Origin: Candidatus Omnitrophota bacterium
GTDB taxonomy: Bacteria > Omnitrophota > Gorgyraeia > 2-01-FULL-45-10
NCBI GenBank assembly: GCA_003140915.1
Contig: PLLI01000066.1
Coordinates: forward strand, 1 to 5,184
Reading direction: 5' to 3'
Length of the DNA stretch: 5,184 nt
In this document: positions 1 through 4,866 of the stretch, in pieces
Layout: each line of letters opens with the position of its first letter
How positions within the stretch are numbered: position 1 is the first letter of the stretch
Program-made: the position numbers and the translations under genes
The notes under the pieces: model-generated
Seen by the model: only the letters and a program-made list of their open reading frames with translations
Told to the model about the DNA's origin: nothing
The model's database searches: none

Positions 1-776
1 GGATAACCTTCGACGGCGCTCCAGACGGCCTTCGAAGATTCCGTATCGCGTCCAAAGACAGCTGTCCCGCTCTTGGTAAGGTACGGACTGAAGACGCCGA
101 ACCTGGGCCTCGGGCTGCCGAAAAGTATACCGTGGGTATCCACGAAGAAATATTTAATGCCCTCTTTCTTCAGAGCCTCTTCGTCGCCCGGCTGGTACCC
201 GCATTCGGGCAGCCACATTCCGGCAGGCGGATGGCCGAATATCTTCTTGTACATGTCCGACGCCACCTTGACCTGCGCCCTGACAGAGGCCTCTCTTTCC
301 ACCTCCATGAGCGGCAAGTAACCGTGCGTCGCACAGCAGGTTATCACTTCGAGGTTCCCAAGGTCCTGGAAACGCTTGAAGGCATTGACAAGGTTGGATT
401 TATACTCATCTACGAAGATGCGCCTCGCGTCTATGAAGCTGGAATGGTACATCCGGGCAAGATTATTGAACTGCCCTTCCCATTTCGTACGGTCTATCTC
501 TTTTTCAGAAAGCTCGATCAGTTTATTTATGTGGTTTATGTATTTCCCCTGAAGATGCGGATCCATCAGCATGGCCATCAGCGTCGGAGAAAGCGATATC
601 GTAAGCTTGTAGTCCACACCGTCCCTCGCAAGCCCGTCCAGGACCTTTATGAGAGGGATGTAGGTCTCGGTGATGCCTTCGAAAAGCCAATCCTCCTCAA
701 GGAAATCGCTGAATTCGGGATGGCGTATAAACGGCAGATGCGCGTGAAGGACTATCGCAAGATAACCTTTTGGCAT
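1..776 (-). CDS. Glycoside hydrolase family 57 (DUF1957-type) 1,4-alpha-glucan branching enzyme, N-terminal part
   Basis: The first 258 residues are present; the gene runs off the left edge, so this is a 5'-complete, 3'-truncated fragment. GH57 enzymes of this type use a retaining mechanism to cut alpha-1,4 glucan chains and rejoin them as alpha-1,6 branches in cytoplasmic glycogen-like polymer. Visible marks are HAHLPFIRH at residues 11-19 (first conserved GH57 motif), ATHGYLP at 149-155, and GMWLPECGY at 186-194, where Glu191 fits the catalytic nucleophile. FGRDTESS followed by VWSAVEGYP ends the fragment, also typical of this branch. The acid/base Asp lies beyond the window. The ATG is 5 bases after the DUF4912 stop, and upstream there is only a weak purine stretch, so coupled translation is likely. 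Family assignment is firm. Branching activity, rather than amylase or 4-alpha-glucanotransferase, is inferred from the DUF1957-like motifs and the neighbour. Confidence 0.92.
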   Translation of the reverse strand, partial: MPKGYLAIVLHAHLPFIRHPEFSDFLEEDWLFEGITETYIPLIKVLDGLARDGVDYKLTISLSPTLMAMLMDPHLQGKYINHINKLIELSEKEIDRTKWEGQFNNLARMYHSSFIDARRIFVDEYKSNLVNAFKRFQDLGNLEVITCCATHGYLPLMEVEREASVRAQVKVASDMYKKIFGHPPAGMWLPECGYQPGDEEALKKEGIKYFFVDTHGILFGSPRPRFGVFSPYLTKSGTAVFGRDTESSKAVWSAVEGY

Positions 777-781
777 AATAA

Positions 782-1612
782 CTACTCTGTCTTTCTCGTA
801 ACTATAGGGGTTATACGACGGCGGTCGATTCCGTCATTTGAGGTGGCCTCGACAGGGATTACCTGTTTTCCGTCCGGAAGCGCAAATCTTAAGCTGAATG
901 TCCCATCTTGCCTCAATTTTATCGGCTTGCCTTGCACGGTCAATTTGGCGTCGGGTTCGGTCGCTCCGAATACTATGAGCTCGCAGTTCACTACGAGCCA
1001 GAATTTCCGTTCGGCCGGCCTTCTATAGAAAGACGCGCCGCTCGATATGCCGCCGGAAGTGACCTGTTCCTCAAGGCGCCGCTTAAACATCTCTCTCACT
1101 TCCAGCGACCCCTTGCCTATGCCCATCCCGCCCGAAAGCCCGAACATCTTCCAAAAATCTTCTTCCGGCGTCATCCATTCGGCGTCAAGCTGGTCCGACA
1201 TGCCGAAACGCGGCGTTTTTACGGCGTTGGACCGCGCCAGGAGGTAAAAATTCCCTTTATTCGAAACTATGCCGATGTCGACGACCCACGAGCTGTCCGG
1301 CATATTCACATTTACATACCAGTTAGTGGCCAGCCCTTTGAGCTCTATGTCAAAAAAAGAACGGGCATTTCTCCCGTTAAAATTAACAGCCGTAACATCG
1401 TATACCCGCAAGATCGATTTTGCAGGCGTCTCGCCCGCCTTTTCGATCTTCCGGACAATCTCTTCTTCCCTGTCTTTCCTTATTTCCCAGTATGAGAAAA
1501 GCCACCACGGGTCCCTGACAAGAAGGACTATCCTGTTGTCACCGTAACCGGGAGGGAACCTAAATTCTTTCTTCTCTCTGGTCTTCAAAGGCTTAGATGC
1601 GTTTTGCGCCAT
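782..1612 (-). CDS. DUF4912 domain protein (partner of GH57 enzyme)
   Basis: A 276-residue protein without signal peptide or membrane segment, so presumably cytoplasmic. The N-terminal half (about 22-140) is a DUF4912 domain: YGDNRIVLLVRDPWWLFSYW at 23-42 is its hallmark, followed by a WYVNV strand near 98-102 and LLARSNAVKTPR at 124-135. A linker rich in Gly and charged residues (about 150-200) leads to a second conserved block at 204-272 with FWLVVNCELIVFGATEPDAK, DGTFSLRFALPDG and a final beta-rich segment, probably an immunoglobulin-like or carbohydrate-associated fold. The biochemical role of DUF4912 is not known to me. Its recurrent position beside GH57 genes suggests it assists alpha-glucan binding or synthesis, which is inference. 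The ATG has a GGGAGG ribosome binding site 8 bases upstream (1621-1626), inside the 15-base gap after the preceding gene, so it belongs to the same operon. Confidence 0.9.
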   Translation of the reverse strand: MAQNASKPLKTREKKEFRFPPGYGDNRIVLLVRDPWWLFSYWEIRKDREEEIVRKIEKAGETPAKSILRVYDVTAVNFNGRNARSFFDIELKGLATNWYVNVNMPDSSWVVDIGIVSNKGNFYLLARSNAVKTPRFGMSDQLDAEWMTPEEDFWKMFGLSGGMGIGKGSLEVREMFKRRLEEQVTSGGISSGASFYRRPAERKFWLVVNCELIVFGATEPDAKLTVQGKPIKLRQDGTFSLRFALPDGKQVIPVEATSNDGIDRRRITPIVTRKTE

Positions 1613-1627
1613 GCAAATCGCCTCCCT

Positions 1628-2104
1628 TTATTGCTGCTGCGGCATTGCTGCTGGTTTCTCTGCGGCCGGTTTCTCCTCAGCCTTAGGCATCTCAGCAGGG
1701 GCCTCTTCTTCTTTTTCTACTATGATCGACTTTGCCGTATTTTTCCCGTCGGCAGAAGTGTAGATAATGTCGGCCCAATTTCCCTGTTTAATATCATTAA
1801 TCGTAGCCGCGTTTTCCATCTTTGTGCCGGCATCGGTGACTATATCTATGGACTTTTCTTCATCGCTGTCGTAATCGTAATACTGGACGGTTATGGAACC
1901 GGCGGACGGATTTACGGTTTTGACTTCCCCGTAAATGGATATTTCCTGAGGTTGGGAAGCTTTTTCGGTGGTTGCGGGCGTCGGGGCAACCGCTACGGCG
2001 GCAGCCGGGGTTGTATTTTGATTGGCAGAGGACTGATTATCCTGACAATACCCCTGCACCGCAAAGAACCCGATAATTACCATAGCCAATATACAACGTT
2101 TCAT
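1628..2104 (-). CDS. Small secreted protein with a DUF5666-like beta domain and low-complexity flanks
   Basis: A 158-residue protein. Residues 1-20 look like a Sec signal peptide (MKRC, hydrophobic ILAMVIIGFFAV, then GYC), with cleavage plausible after Cys20. Cys20 is preceded by Tyr, so the lipobox is poor and a lipoprotein is unlikely. Residues 21-53 form an Asn/Gln/Ala/Pro/Thr-rich linker. Residues 54-129 form a beta-rich domain with GEVKTVNPSAGSITV, a TKM...INDIKQGNWADIIY stretch and a closing strand KSIIVE. This layout resembles the small beta-barrel domains called DUF5666, but the match is by eye and weak. Residues 130-158 are an Ala/Glu/Lys/Pro tail with EKPAA repeated. An AGGAGG ribosome binding site (2110-2115) lies 5 bases before the ATG. 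It is the first gene of the cluster leading to DUF4912 and GH57. Function unknown; it is probably periplasmic or extracellular. Confidence 0.8.
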   Translation of the reverse strand: MKRCILAMVIIGFFAVQGYCQDNQSSANQNTTPAAAVAVAPTPATTEKASQPQEISIYGEVKTVNPSAGSITVQYYDYDSDEEKSIDIVTDAGTKMENAATINDIKQGNWADIIYTSADGKNTAKSIIVEKEEEAPAEMPKAEEKPAAEKPAAMPQQQ

Positions 2105-2124
2105 GATCGCCTCCTGTTTTTACT

Positions 2125-2153
2125 ATTATATTTTAAAATATAAAAAATTGGAA
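2125..2153 (-). promoter_or_regulatory. Possible sigma70-type promoter for the secreted protein/DUF4912/GH57 cluster
   Basis: A perfect TATAAT -10 hexamer on the minus strand (2130-2125) is preceded 17 bases upstream by TTCCAA (2153-2148), a poor -35 with 3 of 6 matches. It would give a leader of about 14 bases that just includes the AGGAGG site. The region is very A+T-rich, so a chance TATAAT is possible. Confidence 0.35.
2127..2142. repeat. Perfect 16-bp A/T palindrome
   Basis: TATATTTTAAAATATA reads the same on both strands and overlaps the candidate -10 box of the downstream cluster. It could be an operator or part of a bidirectional terminator tail. All bases are A or T in an A/T-rich gap, so chance is a fair explanation. 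Confidence 0.4.
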
Positions 2154-2166
2154 TTGGCTGATTCCA
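2135..2166 (-). terminator. Candidate weak intrinsic terminator after the coiled-coil lipoprotein gene
   Basis: Read on the minus strand, TGGAAT, a 6-base loop and ATTCCA form a 6-bp stem (2166-2149), followed by A and then six T residues (2147-2142). It sits about 50 bases after the lipoprotein stop codon. The stem is short with only two G-C pairs, so termination is probably partial and some read-through into the next cluster is likely. Confidence 0.45.
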
Positions 2167-2215
2167 CTTTTAATTGACTTATTTCTACCGCGCCGAAAAT
2201 AATAAAATCAAGCGC

Positions 2216-2569
2216 CTAAGGAGTTGCCTTCGCTTTGTCCTGCAAATCTTTGTTCTCGGCTAACAATTTATCGTAAGCGGCCTTGAGGGCTATCTTTTCA
2301 TCGAGTATCTTATCATATTCGCCCTTAAGCGCGGTCTTTTCATTCGTCATAGTCTCCATCTTGGTAGCCAGGTCCATCTTGTCCTTCAGGAGATTATCGT
2401 ATTCTTTCTTCAGTGCATCTTTTGAAGACGTGAGAACCGATACTTTCTCTTCCAGGGCAATCTTCTCATTCAGGACCGCTTCATATTTATCTTTGGGCAC
2501 ACCGCAACCCGCCAAAGAAACCAGAGATACCGCCGCTGCAACCAACAGAAAAAACTTCGCATACTTCAT
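2216..2569 (-). CDS. Small coiled-coil lipoprotein with 14-residue repeats
   Basis: A 117-residue protein. A lipoprotein signal peptide (MKYAKFF then a hydrophobic run) ends in the lipobox LAGC, with lipidated Cys22. The next residue is Gly, so the E. coli Asp+2 inner-membrane retention rule does not apply and an outer-membrane destination is expected. From residue 29 to 112 the chain is nearly all coiled coil in six 14-residue units starting at 29, 43, 57, 71, 85 and 99. Four begin with Tyr (YEAVL, YDNLL, YDKIL, YDKLL), and hydrophobic residues and Lys recur at fixed places. A short KATP tail follows. It resembles Lpp-like spacer lipoproteins in size and architecture but lacks a C-terminal Lys, so direct peptidoglycan cross-linking is not indicated. 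The start is set by the ribosome binding site at 2579-2585. It lies 41 bases after the peptidoglycan-binding lipoprotein gene and is probably co-transcribed. Exact function unknown. Confidence 0.85.
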   Translation of the reverse strand: MKYAKFFLLVAAAVSLVSLAGCGVPKDKYEAVLNEKIALEEKVSVLTSSKDALKKEYDNLLKDKMDLATKMETMTNEKTALKGEYDKILDEKIALKAAYDKLLAENKDLQDKAKATP

Positions 2570-2578
2570 TAAAATATT

Positions 2579-2585
2579 CCTCCTT
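2579..2585 (-). promoter_or_regulatory. Ribosome binding site that fixes the lipoprotein start
   Basis: AAGGAGG on the minus strand lies 9 bases before the ATG at 2569. It rules out the in-frame ATG at 2647, which would add 26 residues ahead of a perfect lipoprotein signal peptide and overlap the preceding gene. Confidence 0.85.
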
Positions 2586-2610
2586 TTCAAGTCAATACTT
2601 ATTCTAAAAA

Positions 2611-3060
2611 CTATTGCTGGACGAGATACTTCTCTAACTCCGCCCATGTCTTCGGCCCGATCTTACCATCGACTTTAAGGCCTTTGGACTTCTGGAATTC
2701 TTCAACCGCCTTTTTCGTCTTAGGGCCGATCTTGCCGTCTACTGTACCGGCATAGAATCCAGCGTTCTTCAACGCTTTTTGGATATCTTTATTCCTCGTA
2801 TCGTTCTCCTGAGTAGCGGCTTGTCCTTGAGGCGTCTTTTCAGCCACCTGAGGAGCTGCCGACGGAGGTATCGTCTCCGTTGCTACGGTCTGAGCCGGTT
2901 CCGGCGTGGCAAGGGTCTCGTTCGCTGGAGTCGTCGTTTCAGGCATGGCCGCGCTTGTTTCCGGGGCCTGTGCTTTTTCTACCTTTCCTTTACAGCCAAA
3001 AACCGCAAGCGGCAGAACGATCAATACCGCCAGCGCTGTTAATAAAATTTTTTTACCCAT
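2611..3060 (-). CDS. Lipoprotein with C-terminal peptidoglycan-binding domain (PG_binding_1)
   Basis: A 149-residue protein. Residues 1-22 form a signal peptide (GKK then a long hydrophobic run) ending VFG before Cys23. Phe at -2 is unusual for a lipobox, but the rest fits signal peptidase II cleavage. Residues 24-88 are a flexible, disordered Ala/Pro/Thr/Glu-rich linker. Residues about 92-146 are a PG_binding_1 domain: IQKALKNAGFY, TVDGKIGPKT, KAVEEFQKSKGL, then VDGKIGPKTWAEL, with the internal DGKIGPKT repeat typical of this fold. No catalytic domain is attached, so it is a membrane-anchored peptidoglycan binder, plausibly an envelope tether. The ATG has an AAGGAGG site 7 bases upstream (3068-3074) and a consensus promoter just before it. 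Its binding domain shares 32 of 55 positions (hand alignment) with the partial gene at 4865-5184. Confidence 0.9.
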   Translation of the reverse strand: MGKKILLTALAVLIVLPLAVFGCKGKVEKAQAPETSAAMPETTTPANETLATPEPAQTVATETIPPSAAPQVAEKTPQGQAATQENDTRNKDIQKALKNAGFYAGTVDGKIGPKTKKAVEEFQKSKGLKVDGKIGPKTWAELEKYLVQQ

Positions 3061-3088
3061 CTATAATCCTCCTTTTCATCTCCATAAA

Positions 3089-3116
3089 ATTATACCGCCG
3101 TGAATTACTTTGTCAA
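3089..3116 (-). promoter_or_regulatory. Consensus sigma70-type promoter for the two lipoprotein genes
   Basis: On the minus strand a perfect TTGACA (3116-3111) is separated by 16 bases from a perfect TATAAT (3094-3089). The expected start near 3082 gives a leader of about 22 bases holding the AAGGAGG site. It lies between the aminotransferase stop and the lipoprotein ATG. I see no terminator hairpin before it, so read-through from the aminotransferase may add to transcription. Confidence 0.85.
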
Positions 3117-3136
3117 GTTATATCTGGCGCGGGAAG

Positions 3137-4288
3137 TCAAAGAGCCTTCAAAAAGCGCTCTATCTTTTCCATCGCTTCCTTTAATTTATCAAAACCCGTG
3201 GCGTAGGATATCCTTATGTACCCTTCGCCCGATGGGCCAAAAGCCGTGCCGGGAACGACAGCCACCTTCTCCTGCTTCAACAAACGGCTCGAGAATTCCA
3301 GCGAAGAGAGGCCTGTCTTTTTTATCGATGGGAAAGCGTAGAACGCGCCTTCCGGTTTATGGCATGAAAGCCCGATCTCATTAAGGCGCGCGATCACGAA
3401 TTCGCGCCTCCTCCTGTATTCCCGCTTCATCTCTTCGACGGACCTATCGCCGTTCTTGAGCGCTTCTACCGCTGCCATTTGCGAGGTTATAGGCACGCAC
3501 ATCATAGTATACTGATGGATCTTTGTCATCGCCGCGATTATATCTTTTGGTCCGCAGGCGTAACCGATCCTCCAGCCGGTCATGGCATATGCTTTCGAAA
3601 AACCGTTCAGATATATCGTCCGCTCTTTCATGCCGGGAAGCGACGAAAACGGCGTATGTTTGAAATCATATGTCAGGCCGCAATATATTTCATCGCTCAC
3701 CATGATAAGGCCCTTTTTTGCGACTACTACGGCTATGCCTTTCAATTCTTTACGGGAATAGGAATTGCCCGTAGGGTTATTGGGATAATTCAATACTATC
3801 GCCCTTGTCTTCTTGTCGCAAACCCTGCTGATATCCCGGGGCGTGATCTTGAAACCGTCGCCCGGCTCGGTCTTCATATGGACGGCCTTGCCGCCGCATA
3901 TTGTAATGACCGGCGCGTAAGAAACATACGTCGGGTCCTGCACCAGGACCTTATCCCCGCTATCCGTTATGGCTCTTATCGCGAGGTCATATCCCTCGCT
4001 GACGCCGACTGTCACGAGTATCTCTTCTTCCGGATCGTAATCGAGGCCGTATTTTCCATTGAGGTAGCGCGAGATCTCGCGGCGAAGTTCTATAATACCT
4101 TTGTTAGATGTATAGGATGTATAACCCTCTTCCAGCGAAAATATCGCCTTCTCCCGGATATTCCACGGCGTGACAAAATCGGGCTCGCCGACGCCCAGCG
4201 ATATCACGTCTTTCATGCCGAGGACAAGCTCGAAGAATACCCTTATCCCCGATGGCGGGATCTGTTTGACCAATTTAGAAATTTTCAT
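3137..4288 (-). CDS. PLP-dependent class I/II aminotransferase (aspartate/aromatic aminotransferase-like)
   Basis: A 383-residue cytoplasmic enzyme, full length for fold-type I aminotransferases. It would move an amino group between an amino acid and a 2-oxo acid through pyridoxal phosphate. Visible landmarks: SLGVGEPDF at 30-38; YTSYTSNKG at 56-64; NYPNNPTG at 167-174, with Asn171 near the cofactor ring; SDEIY at 198-202, with Asp199 for the pyridine nitrogen; NGFSKAYAMTGWRIGY at 228-243, with Lys232 forming the Schiff base and Arg240 at the phosphate; and GYIRIS at 356-361, with Arg359 for the substrate carboxylate. All key residues are intact. The N-terminus (KISKLVKQIPPSGIR) is typical of the family, supporting this ATG. 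It begins 3 bases after the regulator's stop and no ribosome binding site is visible, so translation is probably coupled. Substrate cannot be fixed from sequence; aspartate, alanine and aromatic amino acids are all possible. Confidence 0.93.
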   Translation of the reverse strand: MKISKLVKQIPPSGIRVFFELVLGMKDVISLGVGEPDFVTPWNIREKAIFSLEEGYTSYTSNKGIIELRREISRYLNGKYGLDYDPEEEILVTVGVSEGYDLAIRAITDSGDKVLVQDPTYVSYAPVITICGGKAVHMKTEPGDGFKITPRDISRVCDKKTRAIVLNYPNNPTGNSYSRKELKGIAVVVAKKGLIMVSDEIYCGLTYDFKHTPFSSLPGMKERTIYLNGFSKAYAMTGWRIGYACGPKDIIAAMTKIHQYTMMCVPITSQMAAVEALKNGDRSVEEMKREYRRRREFVIARLNEIGLSCHKPEGAFYAFPSIKKTGLSSLEFSSRLLKQEKVAVVPGTAFGPSGEGYIRISYATGFDKLKEAMEKIERFLKAL

Positions 4289-4291
4289 ATG

Positions 4292-4777
4292 CTATAGACT
4301 TATCGCAGGCCGCTTGGACCGCTCCGGCTGCTTTAATATGTCTCCGTCCTCTTTGTATTTCTTCAATATGAAATGCGTCACAGTGCCGCGCACGTTTTCC
4401 ATCGGGGAGAGTTTTTCCGCTACGAAGTTGGAGACCGTGTGGATGCTTTTCCCCTCGACTACTACCAACAGATCGTACGTGCCCGACATCAGGTAACAGC
4501 TTGTCACTTCCGGGAATCGGTATATTCGTTCGGCAATGTACTCGAAACCCAGGTTTTTCTGCGGGGTAACCCTCACCTCTATCAACGCACGGACACCCGA
4601 TTCTTCGTCCCTGATAATCTCTTTATTGATAATGGCTTTATATTTCAATATGACGCCGTCCCGCTCAAGTTTTTTGATCGAATTTCTGACAGCCGACGTA
4701 GTCATGCCAAGCATCTTCGCTATCTCTTCGGGCGTCGCGCGCGCGTTCTTTTCCAGTATCTCTATTATCTCGTTCAT
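4292..4777 (-). CDS. Lrp/AsnC family transcriptional regulator
   Basis: A 161-residue DNA-binding regulator of the feast/famine family. Residues about 1-50 are the AsnC-type winged helix-turn-helix (TPEEIAKMLGMTTSAVRNSI at 15-34, then KKLERDGVILKYKAIIN). Residues about 62-141 are the RAM effector and oligomerisation domain (VRALIEVRV, then MSGTYDLLVVVEG with the conserved GTYD at 99-102, then VTHFILKKYK). A basic tail of about 20 residues follows. Family members form dimers and octamers and usually sense amino acids. The ATG at 4777 is chosen because GGAGG lies 5 bases upstream; the in-frame TTG at 4789 would bury that site in the coding region. The gene is immediately upstream of and nearly touching the aminotransferase, so it probably controls amino acid metabolism and perhaps its own operon. 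The effector is unknown. No clear promoter is visible just upstream, only repeats and a hairpin. Confidence 0.92.
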   Translation of the reverse strand: MNEIIEILEKNARATPEEIAKMLGMTTSAVRNSIKKLERDGVILKYKAIINKEIIRDEESGVRALIEVRVTPQKNLGFEYIAERIYRFPEVTSCYLMSGTYDLLVVVEGKSIHTVSNFVAEKLSPMENVRGTVTHFILKKYKEDGDILKQPERSKRPAISL

Positions 4778-4782
4778 ATATT

Positions 4783-4787
4783 CCTCC
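4783..4787 (-). promoter_or_regulatory. Ribosome binding site that fixes the regulator start
   Basis: GGAGG on the minus strand lies 5 bases before the ATG at 4777 and overlaps the alternative TTG codon at 4789-4787, which makes the TTG an unlikely start. Confidence 0.85.
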
Positions 4788-4797
4788 AATAATAAGA

Positions 4798-4826
4798 GGG
4801 GCTACTCTTTATTCGAGAGCAGCCCC
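4798..4826 (-). terminator. Strong hairpin between the peptidoglycan-binding gene and the Lrp-family gene
   Basis: On the minus strand GGGGCTGCTCT pairs with AGAGTAGCCCC across a 7-base loop, giving 10 pairs with one C-A mismatch. It is followed by TCTTATTATT, which is T-rich but not a clean T-run. It best fits a terminator for the upstream gene. It ends only 11 bases before the regulator's GGAGG site, so it could also act as a leader or attenuator for the regulator operon. Confidence 0.6.
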
Positions 4827-4829
4827 CTA

Positions 4830-4866
4830 TGACTTGTGACTTTGTGACGTTTTGACTTGTGACGTT
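4830..4866. repeat. Five tandem TGAC-headed units of 7-8 bp
   Basis: On the plus strand the units are TGACTTG (4830-4836), TGACTTTG (4837-4844), TGACGTTT (4845-4852), TGACTTG (4853-4859) and TGACGTT (4860-4866), with no bases between them. TGACTTGTGAC occurs twice, 23 bases apart. The last unit overlaps the stop codon of the peptidoglycan-binding gene by two bases. All units point the same way, so this is a direct tandem array rather than an inverted operator. Confidence 0.75.

Noticed and set aside
132..1028. Long plus-strand reading frame of 298 codons
   Set aside because: It spans the ends of two minus-strand genes with clear family motifs (GH57, DUF4912), and its translation resembles no family I recognise. 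It is an antisense shadow.
2171..2215. GGCGC/GCGC hairpin just after the coiled-coil lipoprotein stop as the terminator
   Set aside because: The pairing arms are only about four bases with a long loop and no T-run following. The hairpin at 2149-2166 with six T residues is a better candidate.
2570..2647. Upstream ATG extending the coiled-coil lipoprotein by 26 residues
   Set aside because: It would bury the signal peptide and lipobox, overlap the preceding gene by 37 bases, and ignore the AAGGAGG site placed before the ATG at 2569.
3479..4297. Plus-strand reading frame of 272 codons
   Set aside because: It lies entirely opposite the aminotransferase gene, whose catalytic residues are all intact; the plus-strand product has no recognisable domain.
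4778..4789. TTG start adding four residues to the Lrp-family regulator
   Set aside because: The TTG overlaps the GGAGG site that serves the ATG at 4777 and has no ribosome binding site of its own.
4830..4866. CRP-type operator, because TGTGA half-sites recur
   Set aside because: All copies of TGTGA point in one direction and there is no inverted TCACA partner at the required spacing. A tandem repeat explains them better.
4830..4866. CRISPR array
   Set aside because: Units are only 7-8 bases and directly adjacent, with no spacers.
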